Part shown: positions 1-12,766 of the stretch, one piece after another
Numbering within the stretch: position 1 is the stretch's first letter
Layout of the letters: the number at the start of each line of letters is the position of its first letter
Assembly (NCBI RefSeq): GCF_932276165.1
Contig: NC_063986.1
Location: 3,484,501 to 3,548,500 of the forward strand
Length of the DNA stretch: 64,000 nucleotides
Direction of reading: 5' to 3'
From: Plutella xylostella
Lineage: Eukaryota; Arthropoda; Insecta; Lepidoptera; Plutellidae
Notes under the pieces: model-generated
Databases searched by the model: none
What the model was told of the DNA's origin: nothing
The model's input: only the letters and a program-made list of their open reading frames with translations
Made by a program: the position numbers and the translations under genes

Positions 1-640
1 CTTCTAAAAAATAGTATGCTATTGAAAAACTATGTAGGTATGGATATAATGTGGTGCTATTGTTTCATTCAAATCTTCATTCACCAATCTTTAAAATTGA
101 TGTTTAAGATTAAAAAAATAAGATGATTTCTGTAGCAAGACCTCTATTAATAAAATATGTAGTAACACCTAAACCATCTATGCACTGTTCGGAAAACTAC
201 ACCAAACCACATAGCGGCGCGGGTCAAACTCCGATTTATGAACTTTGACAATCATATTTCATTCGGAATCACTGCTGTTGTCGCCCGCGCCGCCGGAGAG
301 CGAGCGGGACAGCGATATTTCGACATTCATAGTTTATTGCTAGTCTCTTACTGTAATGAAATGCGTTTTACCATTTTACGTTTCAAAATTGCGTAATCCA
401 ACCGCGAAAACGATAAGTTCTACGCCGACTTTTATATGTCTAGAAGTCTAGACATGGTAGATTATATGACTTGTGTGTTCGTATTGGAATAGAAAATGAA
501 TCAAAGATTTGTATCATTTTTATTTGGATAGAATAGCAATGAACATAACTTCTAAAAACTATTGATAGTATCCGTAAGCTGTATAAGTACAATCCTTCTT
601 AAACTTCGTTTTTCATATTACTTACTTATTATTTTTTCAG

Positions 641-694
641 CCATTCAGATTTACGACAGTTGATGACGGCCCAGGGAGCACCGGATGCATATAG
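641..694 (+). CDS. candidate 54-nt exon of an unidentified plus-strand gene
   Basis: A pyrimidine-rich tract ends in TTATTATTTTTTCAG at 640, and a consensus donor (TAG-GTAAGG) follows at 695. The 54 nt between are a multiple of three and open in one frame with phase 1 at both ends, reading HSDLRQLMTAQGAPDAYR (first and last codons split). The other two frames contain stops. I do not recognise the protein. It could be a cassette microexon of a gene extending outside the window, or a chance pairing of splice-like sites. Confidence 0.35.
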   Translation, partial: PFRFTTVDDGPGSTGCI

Positions 695-725
695 GTAAGG
701 TAAACCATTAAACTAATATTACTAA

Positions 726-752
726 TGTATATATATATATATATATATAGTA
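726..752. repeat. (TA)n microsatellite
   Basis: Uninterrupted TA dinucleotide run starting about 30 bp downstream of the 641-694 exon-like block. Confidence 0.8.
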
Positions 753-3700
753 ATATCAGTTCAATGGGTGAAACCAGGTGATACGCACTCAAGAATGCTC
801 TTTCCGGATACCCCTGAAAATTCAGGTCTGAATCCTATTTTGTTCGGCATTTTAAAAAAAATTATCATACGCACTATCGGACTCCAGTATTGGGACCTCG
901 CACGCAATATTTGCGAGTTATTGACAGTAGAGGGCGGCAGGTGGCACCGAATTATCAAAATACACAAGCCGCGAACGAAACGGTCGCCAGTTATCGCCCA
1001 CCGACGATAGCTGGGCGCGATTTATCGCCCATTCCACACTCTCTAACCGCCTACACACCGCCAGATTTGTCTATGCTTAGATTTCCCGCCACGCGCCTAC
1101 GGTTATGGCTTTGTCTATTATATTTGCTTCTTTTAAGTCGGTGCTGGTGACAGCGGTGTTGGTGGCAATCAGAAAAGTAAAGTTATTCAAGGAATTATAG
1201 ACACCTAGAAAATCTTAACTTGGCAACGAATAAAAGTTGGTTGATTATTTGTATTTAACCGATGTACTCGTATGTAAATTCATGAAATGTGTCAGAAATT
1301 GCGATGTCGGAGGCTACGTATCAACTGGAAAACTATACTTCCGGCGCACCCCGGGCAAGTAAAAAGTGGCTAATCTATTCCAAACTACGTGGGCAAACCC
1401 TAGTGTAGCTCTTTTGTTTGAACTGAAACAATGAGAAAAAGGCCTAAAGCAACTATAGTATGAATTAGGTAAAGTAACGTAAGTTTAAGATTGCTAATTC
1501 ATATCATGTAACGAAATTTTCCACAAAGAAACTGAAAAAGAGCCAAACAATCTCTTAAACAGTTGAATCACGAGTTGTTCGGATAATTTTTAGTTCACAC
1601 TCGAATAGACTTGAGTGCGCAGTAAATCGAATTAGGAGAGCGCTCGTAAACGTCTGCTAACATTTTAATCTGATGATCTCGTGAAGTTCAGTTTGTGTCA
1701 TTTTATTCATTCGTTTGGAAACATAATGATTTAGTTTAATAGTTACTTAATTCAATACTAAGTTAATAAAAAGATATGTACTACTGGTTAATGGTGATAT
1801 AGTATAATACCTACATTATAGCCATAAAAACATTATCGAAACTAAGGTCAACAACCGTAAAAGTTGTAAAATCCATCCATCTCAAATGATTACGTAGTTA
1901 ACTAAACCAACGCCATCTTAAAGTGTTTTAAATAAAATGTTTGACTTGGCCATCGCATGAAAACACAATATACCTCACTAATACATAAAATATATATTAG
2001 GTAAAGTGTATTGTATAAAAGCAGAATGTAGAGCAGTTCAACTATTCAATCACTATTTATTAATTGAAAATACACACAAATTCCTACGGGATTTTTACTT
2101 CTATTGCTGAATCATATCCCAATAAATAAATAAAAGCGCACGCTTTTTACCTACTGCACATTTTATTTTCGCCCTTTTGCACCAGTTCCAGTGGTAAACG
2201 GTTAAATTATTGGAATTTTATTTAAATAAAAACTATTCGCGCACAAAAATGGCAGTCGGATTCTATGAGGGCAGCGCGCCGCGGGGTGAAAATATTTGCA
2301 CCCATCACTCATACGTACACAATAATATAATATTAGAATGAAATTATTTCAAATGCGCAATAGCTTTGTAGCAACATCCATAGGGTGAATATTTCTAAAC
2401 CACATTTGTTTTACCTAACATACAAGGGAGCGTAATGTAAGTAGCGGCGCCCGCGATATCGCTCGCTTTCGGTCGGATGTCTAGAAAGCTGTTATTTCGC
2501 GTGTTATTAAATTCTTTTCCCGTGACTGGTGTTAAGAATCGTCTTATTCAATTGCGCATGGAGGGGGCATGGAAATGGCTGACAATGACTAGGGGGGGCA
2601 CGTCACAACGTCACCCACCATTCAAAATCCCTATGTATCATTAAATTCTTTTGTCTCATATCCAGCGAATATTGCAGGCTTCTGCTTATCTTTGCGAAAC
2701 AATCTATGAAACGTTGTAAATGTATATTGTGCTCGCTGCTGGGTTGATTTAAAATCGTTTACGGGATTTCGATGGATTAACTTCGGCGTTGTTATTCGAT
2801 TGAAAATATGCGTAGGCAGCGCTCAGTACGAGATTCGGTATTAATAGCCCTATTTTTTACGGATACATTTGTTTATTCTGTTTTTTTTATAGCAGCTTTT
2901 TTGAATTTAAATTCACCTAAGTATTTTTTCATTCTCAGAAACTAAAAAGTTTTGGGTATAATAATTAAAGTATACGATGTTACGATCTTAAAACGTTAGA
3001 TTCCTATCAAGCCTGCACTTCACGTCTGCAGATGTATCGGTCACAGACGATCACCACCGTATGCATGACCGTAGATAGATATCATCATCTCCTTCCACAA
3101 TCAGCCACATCCAGCTTCCAGTGGCTGGAGGGCATCCCACGCACATCCCCAGTGACATATGGAACGGAAATGGCAGGTGGAACTTTTTCATTGCTCGTGA
3201 GCCCATGAGTGTATTTTTCCAGAACTAGTCAATATAACCATCTATAACATACTAAAGATCACGAAGTCCAAAGACTTTTAAAAAGCTGCCAAGTGTCCTA
3301 TAGTTCCACTCTTAGGACTGCTACGGAACCCTAAAAAGGTTTAAAATAATGGGATTGCACGTTTACAGATACATCCATTTTGGAAAACCCTGTTGGTATA
3401 ACACGATTTCCTCACGATTCTGAAAAAATGGGAATTTCTTTTACTACCTTTCACAAATAAATTATGACCGTCATTGAAGTAAAAGTATTAACTTTTTTAA
3501 CGTGCTTTTTTAGTTTCATTTGGGTAGTAATGAACTCATCATTATCCATTTTATTCATTTTATACATTTTAAATGCACAGTACCTATATAAGATCATGAG
3601 CTAGTTAATAATAAAGCACGGAGAATCTTCACAGCACCACGCATAAAAACCCGGGTTAGATAATAAACTTGCTTCATTTAGACGAAATAATGTCTAGAAT

Positions 3701-3960
3701 TTAAGGTGCTGGTGAGGCAACACACATAATGGTTTCCTAAGAACTTGGAAAGAATTTAGGTGAAAGAAATGCATTTATTTTGTTTAGGTAGTGTATAAAA
3801 TAAAGTGAACTATCTCCCGAGATCTTCGATCAAAAATATTTTACTGTTGAAAATAGTTGCTCAAAAAGTGGCTTACATTATGCTCAGGTGTTATTACACA
3901 CAAATGAGTTTTTGCGTTTCTAATATTAACGTATAGATTATTTACACTTTATTAAAAATA
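753..3960. other. gene-free AT-rich stretch
   Basis: No frame longer than about 90 codons and none with domain character. It holds small repeat fragments only: a GCTACGGAACCCTAAAAAG end at about 3319-3340, matching the 37.9-38.4 kb repeat, and a GGAACTTTTTCATTGCTCGTGAG MITE end near 3179-3212. Confidence 0.5.
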
Positions 3961-3968
3961 TGTTTATT

Positions 3969-4250
3969 GTAGACGACCGAATGGCGTAGTGGTTAGTGAC
4001 CCTGACTACTGAGCCGATGGTCCCGGGTTCGATTCCCGGCCGGGGCAGATATTTGTTTAAACACAGATATTTGTTCTCGGGTCTTGGATGTGCCCGTAAA
4101 ATGGCAATAGGCCCGCCCCCTATTACATTGGGTTGGGACTAACATACACTCTGGCGAAAAGTGGGTGCAGCAATGCACCTCTGCCTACCCCGCAAGGGAG
4201 TACATTAGTACAAGGCGTGAGTGCGTGTTTTTTTTTTTTTTTTTTTTTTT
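3969..4250 (+). repeat. tRNA-derived SINE with oligo-T tail (full-length copy)
   Basis: The head carries Pol III promoter boxes: A-box-like TGGCGTAGTGG at about 3982 and B box GGTTCGATTCC at about 4028. A tRNA-unrelated body follows and ends in about 22 T. GTTTATT occurs on both sides (3962-3968 and 4251-4257), a likely target duplication. Two other copies in the window (11060-11312 and 55262-55455) share the body. The small frames predicted here are shadows of the repeat. Confidence 0.88.
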
Positions 4251-4257
4251 GTTTATT

Positions 4258-6120
4258 ATGTACGAGTATGTTTTTTCATTATCCGGAGAAAATATTGTCC
4301 GGTGAATTTAATACGTGCCTTTAGAAATGGTTGGTCTTGTCCTAGTGCACTATGAACAGTTTCAACATGTAGACTTACGCTTTAAAATCGATGCAATAAT
4401 GTCTTTCAGTTTTGAATGGCTGGGTGGTCCAGAATAGGGCACTTTACCTGCGTCTTTTGAATAACAACAAGCTTAGCCCTAAATATAGGAACCATAAACT
4501 CCCTTGAATATTAAATAATGTGTATTACAAAGACTTAGTATTATCAAGTAAGTGGAAAAAAGTTAATTTTTTTTTCATTTTTGCAACATCTTGTACTAAA
4601 TAGAGAATAGATGTGCAGGCTTCCAATAGTTTTTTTTTTATATCGTAACATTCATGGTGAACATTTTCAACATACTGCTCAAGACATTTTCGAACCGATA
4701 TTGAGTGAAGTTTGCCATTATAAGTCTTGGCAGTTTTGGAGGCATAATTAGCACGTTATTACGTAGCTAATTAAGTTATTAAAACGGCTTCTGCTCACCA
4801 TTAGTAACTTAATATGTTATGTTAATACAAAGGGCACCTACACGCTGAGTTAATTTTAAGATATGGTACTTATGTACTTTTATATGTATGTTGTCGCTCA
4901 TTATAATGGGGTAGGTACTTCTTTTGTTTAATGTAAGAGTCTTATTTCACTCCTTTATACATATTTGATCGAGGAAGAAACCTTACATTAGCACTATACC
5001 TAATTATGTAAAGAAATATACTAACACACAAAAATAATATCATAATGCTTGGAAATGATATTTTTATAGTGCGTTACCAGACCAGACCCAAAGTCTCTAT
5101 GTCTTCCGAACGTATTTCCCAAAATACATTGACAACTTAGTACGGATTTTCTTATGTACATTATGTACAATGTTTCCAAAAACATTCGGTGTACTAATAC
5201 CCAATGAATAAAGTGTCCTACACGCAAACAATAGTAAACATAAGTCAGTGTTTACGTATCTAATCTTAAAGTGATCAAAGTTTAGTTGCGGCGGTCTATT
5301 ACAGTATGATAATTCGGCCCATTGTGTAGTATTGAGGTCGTCGGGCCAGCCCGTTGGGAATATAAATTCTCCCAGGTAAATACGCAAAGGCAATGCCGTG
5401 AATCTTTTGAAGACCTATTGTAAAGAGAAATATTTGAAGATAACATAAATAAACACGACTTCTGAACGATATTCGGTTTAGTTTCGGCACACCGGAAAAT
5501 GGCACTTTGTGGTTTGGAAAATCATATTTATACTTAAGTACCTAAATAATTTAGTAAAACTGAGGTGGATTATTACAACTTGATGATGCTAATTGACGTT
5601 TTCATTTGACTCATTAAATACTTAGGTTTTCATGAATTGGAAAGGGAACGCAAAATTCTAACGTAAATATAGGTACATAATAATTAAAAGAAAAGCAAAT
5701 CTTGCGAAAAATGCAAGTTTTTTTTAAATGCATGGAAAAAATTCACTTTCTACCTCTATAATAAACTTATATCTGTATAATATCTATAATAAAACTATTA
5801 AACCGAACTTCCTGCCTGGTAGTGTCTTTTGCATGGATGCTACTCGCACTTCCAAATTGCAGTATCCAATTACCTTAGTGATATGTTGAAGCCTTCCTGT
5901 TCATTCTGCCCACACCAGCCCACGCCTCAGGATCTAGCCTCGTGTCTTCAAGCCCTTATACTGTTAAGGATTAAGCACATAATGTGCACGAACCTTTATA
6001 TGTGCACGAATATACTTAAACAATTAAATAATAAAAATATAATTAAGTATGCATATGAAAATATAATTATTACTAACCCGAACCCTTCTTATCAACAACT
6101 TTATTACATAATAATATATT
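4258..6120. other. gene-free stretch
   Basis: AT-rich unique sequence with no recognisable gene or complete repeat. Overlapping small frames on the minus strand at 5021-5505 show no domain character. Confidence 0.4.
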
Positions 6121-6121
6121 A

Positions 6122-6360
6122 TACACTCACGGGCAATGAAAAAGTTCCATTGAGAAAATCACCAAATTACCTACTCCTCAACGAAAAACCTAAGTTAATA
6201 TCGCCTTCTGTATTATTTAAGTATTTGGAACGGCCGGCATCAGAATATGACCAACTAAAAACGTAAATATTTTGTTCAAATTTCCCATGAAATGTTAAAA
6301 AAATTGGGGGCATTTTTGTGTCTGCATTTTGTAAGTGCAATTGTTTCTTTGTACGTTAGT
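6122..6360. repeat. MITE, GAGCAATGAAAAAGTTCC family, decayed copy
   Basis: Left end ACACTCACGGGCAATGAAAA; right end a diverged inverted version ending TACGTTAGTG. The internal CACCAAATTAC is shared with the copy at 25117-25262. The 145-codon frame at 5829-6266 runs through this element and is not treated as a gene. Confidence 0.6.
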
Positions 6361-6960
6361 GTATAAGTTAGAAATAAGTGGAGGAATCAACGAATATTGA
6401 TCGCAAAATAATTGTTGCAAGATTCTTGATTTGATTATATTTTGCTTTCAATTTAAGAATATTTTCCACAAGTTCCCTTAAATGAGTGAATGAGTAGTTA
6501 ATTATTGTAACTAAACCAGATGTTTTAAAAATTTCAAGCCTCCACGCATATAACATAATCCCTGACGTTTAAGCTCAACTGACAGCCGCAGAGTAATAGA
6601 GGTCCCGAGTCACCCATCACTTTTTGGAGCCAAGCGTTTTTGTTAAAGAGGGATTAGTGTGCCCGAATGTACCCTACTTCTAAAGATGCTTTATCATTCG
6701 GGTTTTACCAACATGAGGTTAACTTGTAATCTTAGCTTTATTTGCCCGTTGTAGGGCTTAATGCCGCCAAAGTCTGTAATGAACCGGCTTTATGAAGACC
6801 CTTTCTCCTTTAGTAGATTTTCAATCTCTTTCGCAATCCACTTTTGTTTGCCAGTCATTGTACGCCTATTTTGAGTAGCGGTTTTTTGTGGTATTTAAAG
6901 CGCTGCCGTAGAAAAACAAAATGTATAAGTACATAGTACCTACTTATTACTTTACTAAGG

Positions 6961-7228
6961 AAAGATTTTTCAACAGTCAGATAAAAGTTATCTAAGGAAT
7001 AATTCTGATGCTGTCACAACTGAACTGGACTGTTTGTATTAGACAATGACAGCAACAACTTTATTCCTCAGATACCATTTATCTTTAGGGCCGTTTTATG
7101 AACAGTCAAATAAAAGTTATCTGACAAATAATTCAGATGCTGTCGCGACTAAATGTTTGTATTGGACAGTGACACCAACAACTTTATTCCTAAGATACCA
7201 TTTATCTAACCATGCAAAAATCAGCCCT
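6961..7228. repeat. tandem dimer of the TTA-type MITE
   Basis: Two successive units share AGATAAAAGTTATCT(A/G)A and the inverted TATTCCTCAGATACCATTTAT motif with the complete element at 7721-7860. The outer ends are GATTTTTCAAC on the left and AAAAATCAGCCC on the right. Confidence 0.75.
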
Positions 7229-7717
7229 TTAAAAAATAAAGTGTTCTAAAACTAACCCTTCTTAAAGTTTTCCACGTTTATTCCGCCGCACGTACCCACA
7301 TTACCATCCGAGCGTCCATAAAGCCATATCTTATCACTTCAATTGACGCCGTGGCATTACATTTATAACAACTTATAAGTTATAAGTTACTGGAGACGTG
7401 CGCGCCCCACCGAGCATCTCTATTCCGGTCTATTCCCGTGTAATACCTTAAAGTCTGTGCAGCTATTTCTCAATGGGGAACTAATAACCGATTCGAGGCA
7501 CGTCGGGGCGCCGAAGTCTATCGTAATTTTCAATCCAAAGTCGCAGCCGGAAGATTTGTCACGTCGCTTGCAACTTTTACAAAGGCTCCGTATCATTTCC
7601 TCACCTCGCGTGGAACTTTGTCTCGCCAATTACGCCGTAGAATGTAATTCTTCTGTTGAGCTTGTTAGCGCGATGTGTTTAGGGAGAGAAGGTACATTGA
7701 TCTCAGTTTTGACGGAA

Positions 7718-7863
7718 TTAGGGCTGATTTTTCAATGGTCAGATAAACGTTATCTGAGGAATAGAATTGTTGCTGTCACTGCCTAAAACACCTATTCAGA
7801 TGTGACAGCATCAAAATTATTCCTCAGATAACGTTTATCAGACCGTTGAAAAATCAGCCCTTA
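7718..7863. mobile_element. complete 140-bp MITE with TTA target duplication
   Basis: Element 7721-7860 is one long inverted repeat, starting GGGCTGATTTTTCAATGGTC and ending with its near-complement. It is flanked by TTA at 7718-7720 and 7861-7863. The three-base TTA duplication and GGGC ends suggest a PIF/Harbinger-mobilised MITE. That superfamily assignment rests on the duplication and termini alone. Confidence 0.85.
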
Positions 7864-10800
7864 GAGGCCTATAATAGTAACGTTGTTAGTAGAAAAAAAT
7901 AAGTAGGTATATTTACTTTTAGTTGTTTTGTTAACCGAGCATGCCTCAGGGTATGCATAGGGTTGAGCAGAAGATGATAGGTCTTCCACTAGGTAAGATA
8001 CGTCAAGGAGTTAGATATCTACAAATGAGTTGGATTTCTTTGGACGGTGGTTGCTAGATTACTTCACTGAAGCGTGCGATTGTTGAAGACTCAACTGCAC
8101 ACATAAACTTTACGCTAATCTTATAATACCCCTGGTGAGCGTTCAGGGATTGAAAATAGTATACTCGTGAAACAAAGACACATTACAGATAAGTAAGACT
8201 ACTCCACATAAATAAAAATACCGAAAGCGATACATGATCAATGAGGCACTCAATCATAATCCATCAAGTGCTCATATGATGTTCTTGTATTTTTAAGTAT
8301 CTAGTATTGGTCACATAAAGTATATTGCAAGGTTAACAAACAGAATCATATTATAAAGAATCTTCTACAGTCCGTACAGCATTAGAAATGTACATTTCTT
8401 AAAAAGTTCCTATTTATCAACAATTTATAGTTTTCTAGCACTTCTTTTCACTCTGATTCCGCATTATCCGGTACAATGGAGTAAAAAACCTGAAGGGAAA
8501 ATAAGAATAAGGCCTATCCTACCCTACTCCAGACAATGGCTCTTTGATCGGAACAATGAAAAGTGGTGATAGTCGTTTTCACTATTTGATGCAGTTATCT
8601 GCACCGTGGCGCGCCGGAACAGGACGAAGGTTAATCTAGCTTGACAAAAACGAATAAAAGCGAGAATTGTCATGAAATCTGTTTTAGTGTAAATAAACGG
8701 AGTCGTTGTTAGCGTCGCAGCGCTCCGAAACATCTTTTCGTACACTAAAGTAACCCCTCTGGATACGTTTAATACGTAAGCGATCACGTGCTGGGTTTGG
8801 TAGGAGCGTACCTGTTTCGTGATTGGTCGTGAACTAGAATTGGGCCAATCAAAAGGCGCACCTATTACGTATTTAGTGGACTCGGTCTACAGTTGCCATG
8901 GCCCCCTCTCCTATAAGCCTCTGAAATTACTGACCTACTAGTAAATGGTAGGTTTTTTAGATTGTAAGCTTTGTCAAATCAATACATTTTGCGGCACATA
9001 CCTATTATTCTATCGCGTGAATTATCTCTCACTCAGATCATGTTTAATTAAAAAAATACAGCACAGTACGGTCTATTTAGATTTTAATGTGTTTTACTAA
9101 ACCTTTTGAAGCACTATCACTTTGATGGCATTCCTCAACATTTATATTATTAATACCTACGCACAAATAAGTAATAACATTGAAGGCTTCTCTTTTGGAA
9201 TTTAATAAATATTTTTTAATCTGCAGCGCAGTCTATAAATTTCTGGAACTATTTTTAGTTTATCACAATAAGTGTTATCACTTCTCCCTATTTCAGTGTT
9301 CTAGCCCCAGTGTAAGCCACTCAAGGTGACACTTTAGCCGGATTAAAGTTATCGCGTCGCGCGGACTGAATACAAATACCACGCCTATGGTGCCGGTGGA
9401 AATGGGCCCTATGTAGCTGCTAGCTAGACCTAGATCTCACTTTTATTTGGGGATTCTATTCTATTCTATTCTGTTCCTTTCTGAGAGGGGCGAAGTTCCT
9501 CTACGTGGCTCTCTCGAGTGGAACCTTTATATCCCCTTGATAGCTAGACCTAGATCTCACTTTTATGTGGAGCAAGCAGTCGTTTAAAAAATACATAGGT
9601 ATATTATGTACATATTAAAATGCTCACAACTGTAATCGCGGATGGGAAATAGTACTATAATTATACTCACGTGATAGGTCGTAGCCGTATAACATTTTTT
9701 TATGAGTACAATGCACCTAGAAGACTTCTTGATAAGGTTTCCCTTCACTAATAGTAAGCGGTAATAAACAGAATAGGAAATAAAATATTTTTTGCGAATC
9801 TCTGGTGTATCTAAGACAAAAACTTAACCAAACGTTTGTCAAAAAGTTAATTATTTAAACGGATGTCATAAACTCAACTCTTTGTGGCAAAAATGAGCTG
9901 TACAGTGAATGTGACCTCAAATGATTACAGCGTAGAAATCATAAGAATGGTGGAAAGTCCAAATGAAAGTGAACCAAAGCTAAGGTAATATTTAGAGGCA
10001 GACAATATAAGATTGTAGTAGAAGACGTGAGGCGGCAACACTACCTACTGGTTTCTGTATGCATTTCTATATGCAAAAGCGCTAGACTAAGCCGAGAGGG
10101 GTGTTATAAATTTTTAATCTATAACTTTTGGAAATTCCCAAATATTCTTTTGGCTTTTTCGTAATACAATAGTTCCTTGACCAATAAAATGGCTATTGAG
10201 AATCAAATATATATTTCCCGATTTTTTTAGTTTAAGTCTAAAAAAACTAAAGTTATTTCCTATGACCCCTGAGTCACCCCTTTGCTTATAGGTAAATACC
10301 ACTTTTGCAACTGCTACACTCTGTATAGTAGTGGTCCGCCGCAAATTTCCACCTTTCAGGTGAGCATGTCCCCGACTGTACAGAGCCCAAATGCGGAAGT
10401 CTGCCGCCGCCGCCGCCGCTCTCTTCAGTGTTATATTATTAAGGTCCTCCTTTTAACTCTTTTTTTATTCGTTGCAATTTGCGTCGTCTAAAAGGATGTT
10501 TGGTCATTGTCTCAACCATTTTTCTTTAAGTAGAACGTTCCCTTAGAAAAGTTTCTAAACAAATAGGAGGAAAGAAGAAGATTTATGAGTTTAAAAATGT
10601 TTTTACGTAAATTTTAAGCATTAGTAGGTATGAGTTTACAGGTAAACTATTGACTCGACATACGTCGTATTTTCATGCACTCACGTCACTATTCTCGAAT
10701 CTCATAGCCAGTCAGTACCTAATCTAATATGATCATCATCCCACAATTCCTCAGACATCCGTGAACGCATTATAAATGTTTATAGTTCCCGAATTACTCA

Positions 10801-11038
10801 AGTGGGACACTGTAAAGAATGGTCCCGGAAAGGGCTACAAAGGCGATCGCTCTCCGCGCCGTGACGATGCTTACATTAAGGTTATCGCCAACCACCAACA
10901 ACACAAAGACTCGCCCACCCTGATTCATGTGACTGACTCACTCTATTATCATACCCTAACTCAATACGGAGGGGACCGGATGGAGATGGCGGATTGAGCA
11001 GTTGAGTTATTTAAAAAATATATAGGAAATCATTGTTG
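7864..11038. other. gene-free stretch with minor repeats
   Basis: Contains a 26-bp perfect direct repeat (9421-9446 and 9541-9566), a short (ATTCT)n run near 9454, and inverted CCAAT boxes at 8821 and 8845. No convincing coding region; an 87-codon minus-strand frame at 8524-8787 lacks recognisable motifs. Confidence 0.4.
9421..9566. repeat. 26-bp direct repeat spaced by 120 bp
   Basis: Identical 26-bp blocks beginning TAGCTAGACCTAGATC at 9421 and 9541 flank a 94-bp segment containing (ATTCT)n. They may be an insertion duplication or a local tandem duplication. Confidence 0.7.
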
Positions 11039-11343
11039 TAAGTAAGAAGCAATTTAAATTAAAAAAAAAAAAAACAAACAAACACTCACACCTTGTACTA
11101 ATGTACTCCCTTGCGGGGTAGGCAGAGGTGCATTGCCGCACCCATTTTTCGCCAGTGTTATGTTAGTCCCAATGTAATAGGGGGCTGGCCTATTGCCATT
11201 TTACGGGCACATGTAAGACCCGAGAACAAATATCTGTGTTTAAACAAATATCTGCCCCAGCCGGGAATCGAACCCGGGACCTTTGGCTCAGTAGTCAGGG
11301 TCACTAACTAAATAATTGTTGGTAAGTAAGAAGCAATTTAAAT
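11039..11343 (-). repeat. tRNA-derived SINE, minus strand, with 21-bp target duplication
   Basis: Same family as 3969-4250, reversed, so the oligo-T tail appears as oligo-A at 11061. The B box is at about 11267-11277 (GGAATCGAACC on the plus strand). The extreme 5' end of the tRNA-like head is missing. A 21-bp perfect direct repeat flanks it (11039-11059 and 11323-11343), so retroposition is clear. Confidence 0.9.
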
Positions 11344-12691
11344 ACTGGCGGTTTTATTACTTGAGCTGTTCTTATTACTACATTACTATCATGTAGTCAT
11401 GCTATTATTGTATTTACTAAAACATTGATTAGTTTAGACCCTGGGGTGTTGAGTTCAGTGCAGATATAATTTCCTTCTGCGAGTATTGCACTAACAACGC
11501 CGGTCAATCCATACCATTATAATAATATTAGTTTTGGTATTGAGTTCTGGAATCATAATATTGCAGATAACTTAGTATTGCCATAAAACGTACTAACATT
11601 TTGAGTCGTTTTAGATACTAAGGTAGATGACGCACGTTCTAGAAAGATGACCAGCAAAACATAACTGTTATCAATATTCATATTTATAATATATTTGAAT
11701 TGAACACAGAGCCCTTAGAACTTTTATATAACGCTTCTATTGAGATTAAAATGACCTTAAATAAATATTAACTAACTGATAAGACTTACACGGAAAACCC
11801 AACAACTACGCAAAAAATTTAAAAAAAATTCAAACTAACAGCTACCGTAATGAACAAAAGGAAATCTATCACTATTCCCTAATGTAACATTATCAAACAA
11901 ACCTGGGTCTGACCTTAAATGATACAAAGTTACGGATCTTAGTTGCGCTAACCACGTCTTTATGCCATTGTATTAGAGACGGAGATGGCATAATTATATC
12001 GCTTTTGTAAACTTACCTTGTGACAATCTGCTGGCCTCTCGTTTGTCCGAATCCATTGTGTTACGGTAAATAAGCTGATTATCTTTAGTTTTACCACATT
12101 CGGACAACCTTTTCATTCCACTTGTGTTGTTATGACAAAGCATAAATTCTAATTGAAATTTCCTAGAATAATATTAGTCCGTCTAATCTGGTGATTATAA
12201 AATTATTTCTGTCGTTTCTAAATCATGTTTTGTTTGTTGATATTTTTTGTAATAATATATTACCTGCTTGTGTATTAGATATGTATGTCTGAACTATAGC
12301 ACTGGTTCTGAAATTAATAAGTATCGGCTTGAAGCTATTTTTTTTCCATTGTACACAGTTGTCGATAATGTCTCACTCTTTAAGATGTACTCATATAATC
12401 TATTTTTCATGTTCATACACATCAATCAACATATTGATTAGTATTCGTTTTAGTCTCCCAAATTGTATGAAAGTCATGACAATAGCGTCGCAGTATGAAA
12501 CAGCATGCCGCGTCAGCGTAACAATGGGCGAGAATCGAGATCGATATTTGATTCGATTCTGTTTCGAGAACGACATTCGCCTCGGCGCTGCAGGGGGATT
12601 TCTCATTACCGATATCAGCATTTGTGAACGAATAATCCGAGAGTTGCGTCGTAAGATTTAATTACGATTCGATATTGTGCTCAGAGACTGT

Positions 12692-12766
12692 ATGCTACGG
12701 CGAGTGACGTCATCCGCTACGCGCCGTGCTACGATGCTACGTCGTAGCATGGCGTAGCAGTATGTT
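12692..12766. repeat. GCTACG-rich palindromic repeat
   Basis: Repeated GCTACG/CGTAGC words with a near-palindrome at ATGCTACGTCGTAGCAT and inverted outer ends (TATGCTACGGCG and GGCGTAGCAGTAT). A similar cluster lies at 36148-36205. Confidence 0.5.

Noticed and set aside
3972..4045. Possible functional tRNA gene with A and B boxes
   Set aside because: The tRNA-like part continues into a body shared with two other copies and ends in oligo-T with flanking duplications, so it is a SINE head, not a tRNA gene.
5829..6266. 145-codon plus-strand frame
   Set aside because: Runs through a MITE, is rich in Asn/Ile/Tyr as expected of AT-rich noncoding DNA, and has no domain character.
7457..7786. 109-codon plus-strand frame
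   Set aside because: Its 3' part lies in the TTA-flanked MITE and the 5' part shows no domain.
12329..12661. 110-codon plus-strand frame with a less AT-rich end
   Set aside because: No recognisable motif, no splice context, and an equally open antisense frame. Kept only as an unexplained GC-balanced block.
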